From NCBI GenBank assembly GCA_913064945.1, contig CAJYAN010000005.1, forward strand, positions 62,001 to 126,000: a stretch of 64,000 nt of DNA. The letters are read 5' to 3'. Each line of letters starts with the position of its first letter. Position 1 is the stretch's first letter. The translations under genes and the position numbers were made by a program. The notes under the pieces are model-generated. The model was given only the letters and a program-made list of their open reading frames with translations. It did no database searches and was not told where the DNA came from. Below are positions 1-9,559 of this stretch, in pieces. Source of the stretch: an uncultured Gammaproteobacteria bacterium (GTDB lineage Bacteria; Pseudomonadota; Gammaproteobacteria; UBA6429; Thiohalophilaceae).

Positions 1-28
1 GTTCATCGTCAACGATCAAAATCTTCAT
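1..28 (-). CDS. Response regulator, AlgR/LytTR-like (5' end only)
   Basis: Only the first nine codons lie inside the window; they read MKILIVDDE, the usual opening strand and acidic pocket of a receiver domain. The start lies inside the last codons of the upstream histidine kinase, giving a 20-base overlap and so translational coupling. Next to an AlgZ-type kinase that is divergent from argH, the natural candidate is AlgR, but the output domain is not visible. Confidence 0.7.
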
Positions 29-1112
29 GTCGGGCTCGATATGGAAAAGACAGGGTGACGCGATAGTCGTGATCGTGTTGCGTTAACCGGAGCGTCCCGG
101 TTTTACCGTACAGGGTGGTGATACGCTCGCGGATGTTCTCCAACGCCAGGTGATTGCCCTCGTGACGCTGGTGACGGTCACTGGACAGGGGGTTTTGTAC
201 CTGAATCTGCAGTTGATTATTCTCCTTACGGCCCTGGATGGTGATAACCCCACCATCGGCCAGTGGTTCAATACCATAGTAAATGGCATTTTCGAGTAGA
301 GGTTGCACGACCAGTGGCGGTAACAGTGCATCTGCCGGTAAGGCATCGACCTGCCAGTCAACGCGTAGACGCTCGCCAAGACGCATCGCCTCGATCTCCA
401 GATAGCGTTCGCACAACAGCTTTTCATCCTGCCAGCGGTGCAGGCGCTGGGCATTCATGCTGGCACGAAACAGGTCGGCCAGGTTTTCCACGGCCGTCTC
501 CGCCTGTTCCGGCCGGCTACGGGTCAGGCTGGCGATGGTGTTCATACTATTGAATAAGAAGTGTGGCCGGATGCGTGCCTGCAGGGCCTGCAGGCGAGCA
601 CTCGACTCGGCCTGCACCTGCTGGCGCCATTGGTGCTGTACATAAAAATACCGCAGGATAGGCCCGGCGATAACGGCACCGACGAACAGATTGCGTAGCA
701 GGAAATAGCCATGGCTCACGAATTCGGGGCCGGGTTTTAGAAATACCCAGTAAGCCGCCTCGGTGATCAGGGCGATCATGAACAGTATCAGTGTATAGGA
801 AGCTATGGCGGCGCAGCGATTGGTCATGGGCTGCAGCCAGCGTTTGCTGAGACATAAAATAGCGCAGCTGGTCAGGCCGAGCCACTGCACAAACAGCGAG
901 GTGATGCCCAGCGTCTGCCAGCGTTGTGCGTAGGTCATTTGTAGTGGCGCAAAGGCGAGCAGGAAGGCGCAGAGTTCGGCGATGATCACCACGGCAAAGA
1001 CCACGCGGATACCGCAAAAGTCGGGTAAAAAATTCTGTTTGCCGGGGATGGAAAGTTGTACGGTCAAGTCACGAATTCCTTTTACAGCATTAGTCGCGCC
1101 ACTAACAACCAT
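9..1112 (-). CDS. algZ: LytS/AlgZ-type sensor histidine kinase
   Basis: Membrane sensor kinase that would phosphorylate the partner regulator whose start it overlaps. The N-terminal 170 or so residues hold several hydrophobic segments. The kinase box RPHFLFNSMNTI follows, with the phospho-acceptor His at about residue 184. The N box PLLENAIYYGIEP and the glycine box HLALENIRERI complete the LytS-type (His_kinase/HATPase) core. At 367 residues it is of normal length. The divergent arrangement with argH is the one known for algZ(fimS)-algR in Pseudomonas, where the pair controls twitching motility and alginate. Function here is inferred from that order and the motifs. A later start is possible, but the present one keeps a short cytoplasmic lead before the first membrane segment. 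Confidence 0.85.
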   Translation of the reverse strand: MVVSGATNAVKGIRDLTVQLSIPGKQNFLPDFCGIRVVFAVVIIAELCAFLLAFAPLQMTYAQRWQTLGITSLFVQWLGLTSCAILCLSKRWLQPMTNRCAAIASYTLILFMIALITEAAYWVFLKPGPEFVSHGYFLLRNLFVGAVIAGPILRYFYVQHQWRQQVQAESSARLQALQARIRPHFLFNSMNTIASLTRSRPEQAETAVENLADLFRASMNAQRLHRWQDEKLLCERYLEIEAMRLGERLRVDWQVDALPADALLPPLVVQPLLENAIYYGIEPLADGGVITIQGRKENNQLQIQVQNPLSSDRHQRHEGNHLALENIRERITTLYGKTGTLRLTQHDHDYRVTLSFPYRARHEDFDR

Positions 1113-1204
1113 AGCCGATCCCCGTCACGCTGACGAGTCTTTCTCATGCGCCTGCCAGGTAAAAACGTTATACTGCCTGCCTGAATTCAGCACTGAGAGC
1201 ATCC

Positions 1205-2593
1205 ATGAGTAATCAAAACGACAAGCCCTGGGCAGGGCGATTCACCGAAGGCACCGATGCCTTTGTCGAGGCCTTTACCGCCTCGGTAGGCTTCGATAAA
1301 CGACTTTATCGCCATGACATTGCCGGCTCGGTGGCTCATGCCCGCATGCTCAACAAGATTGGTGTACTGACGAATAAGGAGTGTGAGGCCATTATCAATG
1401 GCCTGGCCGAGCTGCAGATCGAGATCGAGCAGGGTCAGTTTGCCTGGTCGGTGGCACTGGAAGACGTGCATATGAATATCGAGGCACGACTGACGGATCG
1501 TATTGGCGATGCTGGTAAAAAACTGCATACCGGTCGTTCGCGCAACGACCAGGTGGCGACGGATATCCGTCTCTATCTGCGTGACGAGATCGACACACTG
1601 CTTGCTGAGTTGAAGCGCCTACAGGTCGGGCTGGTGGACCTGGCGGAACGCGAAGTCGATACCATCCTGCCCGGTTTTACCCATTTACAAACGGCGCAAC
1701 CGATTAGCTTTGGCCACCACATGCTGGCCTGGTTCGAGATGCTCAAGCGAGACGCCGAACGGCTGCGTGACTGTCGCGTGCGCGTCAATCGCATGCCACT
1801 GGGTTCGGCCGCGCTGGCGGGCACTACCTATCCGATCGACCGTGCCTATACGGCCGAGCTGCTCGGCTTTGATGGTCTATGCGAAAATTCGCTGGACGCG
1901 GTCAGTGACCGCGACTTTGCCATTGAGTTTGTCGGTGCCGCCTCGCTGATCATGATGCACCTGTCGCGATTTTCTGAAGAACTGATCCTGTGGAGTTCGG
2001 CGCAGTTTAATTTTATCGACCTTGGTGATAAGTTTTGTACCGGTTCGTCAATCATGCCGCAAAAGAAAAATCCCGATGTGCCGGAGTTGATTCGTGGCAA
2101 GGCGGGTCGTATTCAGGGCCACTGGGTCGCGCTGGTGACTCTGATGAAGGGCCAGCCGCTAGCCTATAACAAGGACAATCAGGAAGACAAAGAACCACTG
2201 TTCGATACCATCGATAACGTGCGCGGTAGTCTGAAGGTGTTTGCCGACATGGTGCCGCAGATGCAGGTCAAGCGGGAGGTGATGCGTGAGGCGGCACGGC
2301 GCGGATTCTCCACGGCGACAGACCTGGCAGATTATCTTGTCGTTAAAGGTGTGCCGTTTCGTGAGGCTCATGAGATCGTCGGTAAGGCCGTGCGTTACGG
2401 TATTGATCAGGGCAAAGATCTGGCCGAGATGTCGCTGGTGGAATTACAGAAGTTCTCCACCGTGATTGATGGAGATGTGTTTGCTGTACTGACCCTGGAA
2501 GGTTCGGTCTCGGCGCGTAATCACATTGGCGGTACTGCCCCGGCACAGGTGAAGGCGGCGATCCAGCGGGCGAGGCAGTTGTTGGCGGGGTAG
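1205..2593 (+). CDS. argH: Argininosuccinate lyase
   Basis: Last step of arginine synthesis: splits argininosuccinate into arginine and fumarate in the cytoplasm. The 462-residue length is typical. The superfamily signature [12 protein letters not shown] lies at residues 280-291, with the catalytic Ser in the flexible loop, and the TH pair at about residues 159-160 fits the second catalytic region. HTGRSRNDQ near residue 108 is also diagnostic. It is transcribed away from the algZ-like kinase. Its 3' flank runs straight into a long array of palindromic repeats. Confidence 0.97.
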   Translation: MSNQNDKPWAGRFTEGTDAFVEAFTASVGFDKRLYRHDIAGSVAHARMLNKIGVLTNKECEAIINGLAELQIEIEQGQFAWSVALEDVHMNIEARLTDRIGDAGKKLHTGRSRNDQVATDIRLYLRDEIDTLLAELKRLQVGLVDLAEREVDTILPGFTHLQTAQPISFGHHMLAWFEMLKRDAERLRDCRVRVNRMPLGSAALAGTTYPIDRAYTAELLGFDGLCENSLDAVSDRDFAIEFVGAASLIMMHLSRFSEELILWSSAQFNFIDLGDKFCTGSSIMPQKKNPDVPELIRGKAGRIQGHWVALVTLMKGQPLAYNKDNQEDKEPLFDTIDNVRGSLKVFADMVPQMQVKREVMREAARRGFSTATDLADYLVVKGVPFREAHEIVGKAVRYGIDQGKDLAEMSLVELQKFSTVIDGDVFAVLTLEGSVSARNHIGGTAPAQVKAAIQRARQLLAG

Positions 2594-2618
2594 ATCATTT
2601 ACCTGTCGTTAGCAATCC

Positions 2619-3367
2619 GTCATTGCGAGGCCGACAGGCCGCGGCAATCTAGTATGAGTTTGACCAACGACGAGATTGCTTCGCTGCGCTCGCAATGACA
2701 GGTGATTTCTTTGTGCTTGATATAGTCTGTCATTGCGAGGCCGACAGGCCGCGACAATCTAGTATGAGTTTGGCCAACGACGAGATTGCTTCGCTGCGCT
2801 CGCAATGACAGGTGCTTTCTAGAGTGACTATTTCTCTAGTGATTATTTCTCTGTCATTGCGAGGCAGACAGGCCGCGGCAATCCGGTATTGAGTCTGACC
2901 AACGGCGAGATTGCTTCGCCATGCTCGCAATGACAGGTGCTTTCTAGAGTGGCTATTTCTCTGTCATTGCGAGGCCGACAGGCCGCGGCAATCTAGTATG
3001 AGTTTGACCAACGACGAGATTGCTTCGCTGCGCTCGCAATGACAGGTGCTTTCTAGGGTGATTATTTCTCTGTCATTGCGAGGCCGACAGGCCGCGGCAA
3101 TCCGGTGTTGAGTCTGACCAACGGCGAGATTGCTTCGCCATGCTCGCAATGACAGGTGCTTTCTAGAGTGGCTATTTCTCTGTCATTGCGAGGCCGACAG
3201 GCCGCGGCAATCTAGTATGAGTTTGGCCAGCGACGAGATTGCTTCGCTGCGCTCGCAATGACAGGTGCTTTCTAGAGTGACTATTTCTCTGTCATTGCGA
3301 GGCCGACAGGCCGCGGCAATCTAGTATGAGTTTGGCCAGCGACGAGATTGCTTCGCTGCGCTCGCAG
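2619..3367. repeat. Seven-copy tandem array of ~81-bp palindromic repeats
   Basis: Copies start at 2619, 2729, 2853, 2963, 3072, 3182 and 3291, spaced about 110-124 bases. Each begins GTCATTGCGAGG and ends CTCGCAATGAC; the halves meet as GCAATCT...AGATTGC, so each copy can fold into a long imperfect hairpin. Copies 3 and 5 are a variant (TCCGG and TTCGCCATG in place of TCTAG and TTCGCTGCG). Between copies lies a spacer close to AGGTGCTTTCTAGAGTG. The last copy loses its terminal arm (ends CTCGCAG). This fills the whole gap between argH and the GGDEF gene; no gene is seen in it. The GTCATTGCGAG core is a widespread bacterial repeat family; copy number and arrangement are read directly. Confidence 0.95.
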
Positions 3368-3391
3368 AGTCTGTTTTATCAATAATACCTG

Positions 3392-4240
3392 CTAGGCGTT
3401 TATTGCCACTTTGGCCTCGGCACTATTTTCCATCATCTCTCGGGCACGACGCATCAGCAGTGCGACGTCGTCACCTCGATGCCATTGCGCCATACCAAAA
3501 CGGGTACTGATCTCGAAGGATTTTTCCGCGAGCGCCGGGACGAATAACTCCGATAGACGGTTCTGGATTTTGACTGCCAGGTGTTGTGCTGTGCTGGCCT
3601 CGGTCTCCGGCAGGACCATCAGAATCTCGTCATCTTCCACTCGGCCAATCGCATCCGCCCAACGCATTTGATCGTTGAGCACCTGGCTCATGGCCAGCAT
3701 CAGAGTATTGAGTTCATCGGTGTTCAGTTGCCGTTTCAGTTCGTCGTAATTGGCAATCTTGATTGTCAATACCGAGAGCAGGTTTTCATAGCGTCGACTA
3801 CGCGAGACCTGCGGTTCCAGCGCCTGGAAAATGCCCTGGTGATTTAAAAGGCCGGTGACATCATCTTTGATCGTCAGGGCCTGGACCTGTGTCAGCAGGC
3901 GGTCGCGTTCCTGTATCAGGTTCGACAGGCTACTGATATCCACAAAATACTTGACCCGGAGCTGCTCTGACAGGTTGTGGGTGGTGGTGAGCCAGTGGAT
4001 CGCCGGGTTTCCAGCGGTTGCCTGCAGGCTGATTTCACCTTCGGGTTTAAACATCTCGCGCAGCGCATGATCGACGGTGGTCGGCGTCATACCGATCAGC
4101 AGGTGACTTCGGGAACCAAGGGTCTCTGTCAGGGTATCGTTTATCCAGCTGACCTTGCCATCACCATCCAGCAGCAGGATACCGGTGGGAGCCGAGTTGA
4201 GCATCGTGGTCAGGTGGGCGGGCTTGAGTTTTTCTAACAT
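3392..4240 (-). CDS. PAS-GGDEF protein with degenerate active site
   Basis: Cytoplasmic two-domain protein of 282 residues. A PAS-like sensor (NSAPTGILLLDGDGKVSWIN) is followed by a short coiled linker and a GGDEF fold opening with IKDDVTGLLNHQGI. The GG(D/E)EF signature is replaced: the site reads GRVEDDEILMVLP, so both glycines are lost. Diguanylate cyclase activity is therefore doubtful and a regulatory or binding role is more likely. The start at 4240 is chosen because AAGGAA lies 10 bases upstream; a longer reading frame to 4348 adds 36 residues without a ribosome site. It ends just after the repeat array. Confidence 0.85.
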   Translation of the reverse strand: MLEKLKPAHLTTMLNSAPTGILLLDGDGKVSWINDTLTETLGSRSHLLIGMTPTTVDHALREMFKPEGEISLQATAGNPAIHWLTTTHNLSEQLRVKYFVDISSLSNLIQERDRLLTQVQALTIKDDVTGLLNHQGIFQALEPQVSRSRRYENLLSVLTIKIANYDELKRQLNTDELNTLMLAMSQVLNDQMRWADAIGRVEDDEILMVLPETEASTAQHLAVKIQNRLSELFVPALAEKSFEISTRFGMAQWHRGDDVALLMRRAREMMENSAEAKVAINA

Positions 4241-4439
4241 AGAGGTCAATTTCCTTCTTGTAATTGCGTTTATTCTATCGGCGCGCCGGACAAAAAGCTT
4301 GAGCTCCAGACGATACCAGCTCAACGCCAATGTATGTTTTAATTTCAATCACTTATATGGTTAAATGCCGCCGCGCAAAAAAAAGTTTGTCCTGAAATAA
4401 GCTGCAGAAACTCATAGACAAGCCGATAACCAGTAGCAT

Positions 4440-7295
4440 ATGGAGCAGACAGTAAAACCAGCCGCCAGAGAGAGCGGACCCGACTTCAAGGGCATCAAAG
4501 AACGCTTTTTTGCTATTAATAAAAAGCGTCTGGCACGCACACGTGAAGATATGGGGATTCGGGAGCAGGAGTTTCTGGAATTGCTGCCCTTTTTTTTCCA
4601 CAGTAACCACCCACTGCTACCCGGGTACGTCTCAAAAGAAGCCCCGGCGGGCATCCCGGACTACACCCCCAGCAATCAGGCTATTCAGCTGTCCAAGCGT
4701 CGCGCCAAGAGTTTTACCTACAAGAAACGAGCCTACCGCAAGTACGATATCCACGCCATTTATCTCATGGGCAGCACCGGCACCATTGCGTACTCGGATA
4801 AAAGTGACCTCGACATCTGGGTCTGCTACGAGAGCAGCCTGAATCGAGACGAAGTCGAGGCCCTGGCGAATAAAGCGCAAGAGATTGAGCGTTGGGCGCA
4901 CAGCATGGAGGTAGATGCCAATATTTTTCTGGTCGACCCGGCACAGTTTAAGCAGGGACTGCATGGTCCACTCAGTAAGGAAAGCAGCGGCAGTGCGCTA
5001 CATTATTTATTGCTGGAAGAGTTTTACCGAACCAGCGTCCTGATTGCCGGACGTTATCCTGTCTGGTGGTTGGTGCCGCCGGATAAGGAACAGGAGTATG
5101 ACGCCTATGTTGAGGACATTAAACGCAAGCGTTACATTCATAGCAAAGAACACATTGACCTCGGTGGTCTGCAAAATATTCATGCCGAGGAATTTTATGG
5201 TGCCACCCTGTGGTTGCTTTACAAAGGTATCAACTCACCCTACAAGTCAGTATTAAAAATTCTGCTCATGGAGGCTTATGCCAGTGAATACCCTGGCATT
5301 GACATGCTGGGGACGATCTATAAACGCGCCGTTTATGATGGCGAGAGCGATGCCGATTTACTTGACCCCTATGTCATGATGTTAAACAAGGTTGAACAAT
5401 ATTTGCAGGGCCAGCAGCAATGGGAACGACTACAGCTGGCGCGCGAGAGTTTTTACTTTAAGGTCAATGAGCCATTAAGCCAGGACAAGCCCGGCTATCG
5501 TCACTGGCGGCGTCAGCGCCTTGCAGAATTAGTCGCAGGATGGCAATGGACGCCGGCGCAGCTCTATACACTCGATATCCACAAGGACTGGAAAATTCGT
5601 AAGGTCACCGAGGAGCGGCGTAAACTGATTACCGAGCTGACGCGCAGTTACCGTTTTCTGTCTGATTTTGCACGTAATTATGCCGGTAGTATGAACCTGA
5701 TACGCCAGTCGGATCTCAATGTGCTGGGGCGTAAATTGTACGCTGCATTTGAGCGCAAAGCCGGTAAGATCGAAATTCTTTATAAAGGCATTACCGAAAA
5801 TCTGCTTGAGTCCCATCTGACGTTTCATCGTCGCATCGGTGAAGATGGGCGTGATTACTGGTTGGCATTCGCCGGTCTGGTGAGCGAGGACGAGGTGAGT
5901 CTGGCGGCACCACTGAAGCGAACCTATAATGTCATGGAGTTACTCTGCTGGTGCTATTTCAACCGACTGGTGGATCGCAATACGGTGATTGCGTTGTATA
6001 CGCAGGGAGGCGACCTGCTGGAAAAAGAACTGCGTTATATTGTTGCGGAAATGGAAAGATTACTTCCGCACGATATGTTTAATGATTCCGAGATCTATGA
6101 TTTACGTCAGGCACCGCGTATTGCCAGTATGGCGACTTTTCTGAATGTCGGCACGGATCCCTTTGCCCGGCATAGCAGACGCGGTGATCATCTTGCCAGT
6201 GACCGAACGGATGCGCTGAAGTATGGCGGCCGCCTGGAGAATCTGGCCATTGTGATTGACTTTGTCATTGTCACCACCTGGCAGGAAGTTCTGACACTGC
6301 ACTACTCCGGTGTTGATGGGCTAATACGTTGTCTGAGCGCTTACATTCAGTGGGCCCCACCTTCACATGGTCATCGCCCGCCAAAGATCAATGCCTTTAG
6401 CTTTTCCTGTTATCGTGGCAGTGTTATTGCACAGCGTATTGAACAATTATTTGAGGATATTGTGACCTGCTTCTATGAAAGCGATCACCCGGAAGAACTG
6501 TGTTATGTACTTGGCGTGGAATGGGATTATTTATTGCTGCGAATGGATAAAGATATATTGCACTACGAACGCGCCCAGTCAAGAGAAGGGCTGCTGCAAC
6601 ATTTATCCCAGCCTCGATCTCAATTTATTAAAACAATTTTTGATAATGAAGCCCTGGACCGAGATGCCTTGCCACAGATTTACCAGCATAATAAATCCGG
6701 CGAAGTACAGTTCTTTTATTATGTAAAGGACGAACTGGTCTATATCTACGTGCTGGATGAAAAGGGCTCGTTGTTTTATCAGCAGAGAGAGTTTCATAAT
6801 GTGGCGACGTTGCTGAGGAATTTTCAGCAATTTTTTGACATGATATATAATCGTCTGCAATTTATTACCGGTGAGGCTGGGCCAGGGTCGAAAACCAGTA
6901 ATGTCACATACCATCGTATTGAAAAAACCAGCGACGGCGACTGGCGTATTGAACAACACGGACTGCGTCGCCTGGACTCGGTCGGTAGTAGTATCTATTT
7001 GCAGGTCATTGTCAGCCGCCGCAATGAAGATAATGTTTATAGCCTGTATTGTGGCGAGCAGGAATTTTCCTCCATTGAATATGGTGATCAGCTATTTGAC
7101 CGGGTGGCGGAATACATTTTGACGTTACGGCCGAGTGGCGAAGGTTATCCGATCCACGTGACGGATATTGATTTGTCAGAAGAAATTATCAGCAGTTCTC
7201 CGGTACCATTGCAGACCATTCATTATATGAAATACAAAATACTTATCGAAGACAAGCTAATGCAGGCACTTGGCCAACGGCGTCTATCTGACTAA
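4440..7295 (+). CDS. cyaA: Class I adenylate cyclase
   Basis: Makes cAMP from ATP in the cytoplasm, the usual enzyme behind CRP control in gammaproteobacteria. The 951 residues match the long form known in pseudomonads. The nucleotidyltransferase core reads GSTGTIAYSDKSDLDIW at residues 111-127; S112 and the Asp pair D123/D125 correspond to the catalytic Ser and metal-binding acids. The large C-terminal part is the regulatory region of the family. The start ATG is preceded by an AT-rich gap after the divergent GGDEF gene. Its stop codon overlaps the stop of the convergent DUF302 gene by four bases. Confidence 0.95.
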   Translation: MEQTVKPAARESGPDFKGIKERFFAINKKRLARTREDMGIREQEFLELLPFFFHSNHPLLPGYVSKEAPAGIPDYTPSNQAIQLSKRRAKSFTYKKRAYRKYDIHAIYLMGSTGTIAYSDKSDLDIWVCYESSLNRDEVEALANKAQEIERWAHSMEVDANIFLVDPAQFKQGLHGPLSKESSGSALHYLLLEEFYRTSVLIAGRYPVWWLVPPDKEQEYDAYVEDIKRKRYIHSKEHIDLGGLQNIHAEEFYGATLWLLYKGINSPYKSVLKILLMEAYASEYPGIDMLGTIYKRAVYDGESDADLLDPYVMMLNKVEQYLQGQQQWERLQLARESFYFKVNEPLSQDKPGYRHWRRQRLAELVAGWQWTPAQLYTLDIHKDWKIRKVTEERRKLITELTRSYRFLSDFARNYAGSMNLIRQSDLNVLGRKLYAAFERKAGKIEILYKGITENLLESHLTFHRRIGEDGRDYWLAFAGLVSEDEVSLAAPLKRTYNVMELLCWCYFNRLVDRNTVIALYTQGGDLLEKELRYIVAEMERLLPHDMFNDSEIYDLRQAPRIASMATFLNVGTDPFARHSRRGDHLASDRTDALKYGGRLENLAIVIDFVIVTTWQEVLTLHYSGVDGLIRCLSAYIQWAPPSHGHRPPKINAFSFSCYRGSVIAQRIEQLFEDIVTCFYESDHPEELCYVLGVEWDYLLLRMDKDILHYERAQSREGLLQHLSQPRSQFIKTIFDNEALDRDALPQIYQHNKSGEVQFFYYVKDELVYIYVLDEKGSLFYQQREFHNVATLLRNFQQFFDMIYNRLQFITGEAGPGSKTSNVTYHRIEKTSDGDWRIEQHGLRRLDSVGSSIYLQVIVSRRNEDNVYSLYCGEQEFSSIEYGDQLFDRVAEYILTLRPSGEGYPIHVTDIDLSEEIISSSPVPLQTIHYMKYKILIEDKLMQALGQRRLSD

Positions 7296-7753
7296 TCTGA
7301 CGAACTTCGCATTGTGGTTAGCAATTTTTGCAGGTCATGAGCCCAATGCGTTAAGTACGACTTGAGCTCTTTGTCGGCCTTAGGTGCAAGCATCAACGGG
7401 TTTGCCGCAATCAACAGGGTATCGTTGGCCTCGGCAAACAGGGCCAGCTTTAAAGGCAGGTAGGGAATGAGCTGGGGATAACGAGCACTAATGTTCTTTA
7501 CCTCTTCCGGTTTACCATAAAATACCACGCGATACTTATCTGTCTTATAACCACTTTTGGTGAGGCCAATGTCAATTCGCTGCACACGACTAATCGTATA
7601 GCCCTGATGCTTTAATGTCCCTTGTAGCTTTAACATGGCTTCGGGAAAATCCATGTTGATACGTGCCATCAGCATCTCATCGGCGCTGGCCATCTGTGGC
7701 AGCGAAATAAAGAGGACGCCGCAGAGAACTAAAAGGCGTAAGCAGGTTTTCAT
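7292..7753 (-). CDS. Secreted DUF302 protein
   Basis: A 153-residue protein with a Sec signal peptide (hydrophobic run then ASA-DE near residue 25). The mature part resembles the DUF302 fold, with YLPLKLALFAEANDTLLIAANP as the typical central strand pair. DUF302 proteins have no firm biochemical role. Its start overlaps the stop of the upstream cytochrome-DUF302 fusion (ATGA, four bases), so the two are co-translated and probably act together in the periplasm. It ends against cyaA from the other strand. Confidence 0.8.
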   Translation of the reverse strand: MKTCLRLLVLCGVLFISLPQMASADEMLMARINMDFPEAMLKLQGTLKHQGYTISRVQRIDIGLTKSGYKTDKYRVVFYGKPEEVKNISARYPQLIPYLPLKLALFAEANDTLLIAANPLMLAPKADKELKSYLTHWAHDLQKLLTTMRSSSD

Positions 7754-8787
7754 AAGGTGGCCTCCTCAAGGATGTCCTGATAGACCTTGTCCATCTCATC
7801 GCAAAGTTTATTAAGCTCATTATTATTAAAGATGCGGCTGAGGTATTTTGGATTAATGGCGAAGACCTCGACCTTGCCTTTGTGCTCAACAACGGTGACG
7901 CGGCAGGGCAGGAAAAGCCCAACGCGTGGGTCGACGGCCAGGGCATTATTCAGAAACTCAAAATTACAGAAGAAAATAATGGTTTGTTTTTTATTTTCCT
8001 TGCCCGCCTTGACCATACCCTGATTGAGCGCCTGTACGCGAATTATGCGAAAGTTTTTACCAATAGCGGCGCGCTGTACGGCTTTAACGGTGGCCGCCAG
8101 TGAATTAGGTGACTCCATGCGGATAATTGGTGTGTCCGCGCCTTGTAAGGCCACCTGTTGATCATAGGGGTGTTTTTCAAAGCTACGAACATAACTCACC
8201 AGGTCATCAATATCCTGTTCGGAGAGCCCCTGTTTCAGAAAAGAAACCATGGGCGTTCCCTTGCGCCCGTGCATGAGGGTCGTCTTGATCATCTTGTCAC
8301 TGGCGGCGGCCAGAAAACCGCTGTTATTGAGTGCCGGTGCAATTATGGGCAGGTCGCGTGGTCGTGAAAAAGTGACACCGGTACCGTGACCACCGGTGCC
8401 CTCTGCACCGTGACAGGCACTGCAATGATTGGCAAAGAGCTGTTTGCCATGCGTGATATTACCCGGCCGGGTGACGATTTTTTCGTTCCTGGCGGGATGG
8501 GTATTCCAGCTGCGCAGATATTTGACCAGACTTTTGACTTCGGCATCGCTGAGATTTTTAAAGGCAGGCATAACGCGACCTGGTCGGCCGTGACGTATGG
8601 TCTTAATGAGAAATTCATCTGAAACACTGCGTTGAAAGTCGGGCAGTGCCAGCGGCACACCGACACCGCCATTGCCCTGGCTACCGTGACAGGCAGCGCA
8701 GTTTTGCGCGAACAGGCTGGCACCGTTCATGGCCAGTGCGTTGAAGCTCTGCAGGACAAAGAATAAAAAAGTGATGGATTTAAGCAT
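7750..8787 (-). CDS. Dihaem cytochrome c fused to a DUF302 domain
   Basis: A 345-residue periplasmic protein. A signal peptide (MLKSITFLFFVLQSFNALA) leads into haem motif CAACH at residues 30-34. A second class I cytochrome domain carries CSACH at 122-126, with Met ligands likely in RVMPAF and TPMVSF. From about residue 215 the C-terminus is a DUF302 domain (FFCNFEFLNNALAVDPRVG, LPCRVTVVE). AGAGG lies eight bases before the start. It is the first gene of a two-gene unit with the free-standing DUF302 protein. An FNR-like box lies 56 bases upstream. Redox function is clear from the haem sites; the partner and substrate are unknown. Confidence 0.85.
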   Translation of the reverse strand: MLKSITFLFFVLQSFNALAMNGASLFAQNCAACHGSQGNGGVGVPLALPDFQRSVSDEFLIKTIRHGRPGRVMPAFKNLSDAEVKSLVKYLRSWNTHPARNEKIVTRPGNITHGKQLFANHCSACHGAEGTGGHGTGVTFSRPRDLPIIAPALNNSGFLAAASDKMIKTTLMHGRKGTPMVSFLKQGLSEQDIDDLVSYVRSFEKHPYDQQVALQGADTPIIRMESPNSLAATVKAVQRAAIGKNFRIIRVQALNQGMVKAGKENKKQTIIFFCNFEFLNNALAVDPRVGLFLPCRVTVVEHKGKVEVFAINPKYLSRIFNNNELNKLCDEMDKVYQDILEEATL

Positions 8788-8842
8788 GCAATACCTCTTT
8801 AGATGGCACTGTCTATGTTATTGCCATGCAGATTAGCATATA

Positions 8843-8856
8843 TTGATATAGGTCAA
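8843..8856 (-). promoter_or_regulatory. FNR/ANR-like box (one mismatch)
   Basis: The sequence TTGATATAGGTCAA fits the FNR consensus TTGAT-N4-ATCAA with a single mismatch in the right half. It lies 56 bases before the start of the cytochrome-DUF302 gene and 27 before the oppositely oriented methyltransferase, so it most likely serves the cytochrome gene. Confidence 0.5.
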
Positions 8857-8882
8857 CTGTCTGTGTCATCACCGAGTTTGTT

Positions 8883-9491
8883 ATGCAAAAACCCTACGCC
8901 GAATCGGCAGAACAAAATAAAGACGCCATTCTTGAAATTCTACGACAGGAATTTGAGTCATGCTATGAGGTTCTGGAAATTGGTAGTGGTACCGGCCAGC
9001 ACGCCGTGTATTTTGCCCGTCACCTACCGCACGTGCGTTGGCAGACCTCTGAGCTGGAAGCGCACTTGTCCGGCATTCGCCTCTGGCTGGAAGAGGCGGC
9101 GCTGGATAATTTACCGCCCCCGGTGCTGCTGGATGTTGGTACGGGGCAATGGCCCGCAGGCCAGACGGATGCCCTTTTCAGCGCGAATACCGCGCATATT
9201 ATGAGTGAGGCCAATGCGCTGCAGATGCTTAGCGGGGCGGCCGACATACTCAAATCGAATGGTCGCTTTTGTCTCTATGGCCCCTTTCGTTATGATGGCC
9301 AGCATACCAGCGAGAGTAATATTCGCTTTGACGCCTGGCTCAAGGCGCGCGATCCGCAAAGCGGCGTCCGTGATGTGACACGACTTGCGGCATATGGTGC
9401 GAGCGTCGGCCTCACGCTGGTGCGCGACCATGCTATGCCGGCCAATAACCGGATCCTGGTCTGGGAAAAATCAGCGGAACAGACCGGTTAA
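8883..9491 (+). CDS. DUF938 SAM-dependent methyltransferase-like protein
   Basis: A 202-residue cytoplasmic protein. Motif I for SAM binding reads VLEIGSGTGQHAVYFA near residue 37, and NTAHIMSE about residue 103 is typical of DUF938. The opening QKPYAESAEQNKDAILEIL is strongly conserved in that family. The substrate is not known. It stands alone between divergent and convergent neighbours. Confidence 0.85.
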   Translation: MQKPYAESAEQNKDAILEILRQEFESCYEVLEIGSGTGQHAVYFARHLPHVRWQTSELEAHLSGIRLWLEEAALDNLPPPVLLDVGTGQWPAGQTDALFSANTAHIMSEANALQMLSGAADILKSNGRFCLYGPFRYDGQHTSESNIRFDAWLKARDPQSGVRDVTRLAAYGASVGLTLVRDHAMPANNRILVWEKSAEQTG

Positions 9492-9559
9492 TTAAGCCTC
9501 ACCAAAAACCATCTGGATCAATTAGCCCATGCGTTACCGTTTGTGGGTAGAATATGGCA

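Noticed and set aside
2620-3149. Small minus-strand proteins with CHCERSEAISS
   Set aside because: They are translations of the palindromic repeat family; no ribosome sites.
2620-3370. CRISPR array
   Set aside because: Repeats are about 81 bases, palindromic throughout, and the spacers are near-identical to each other.
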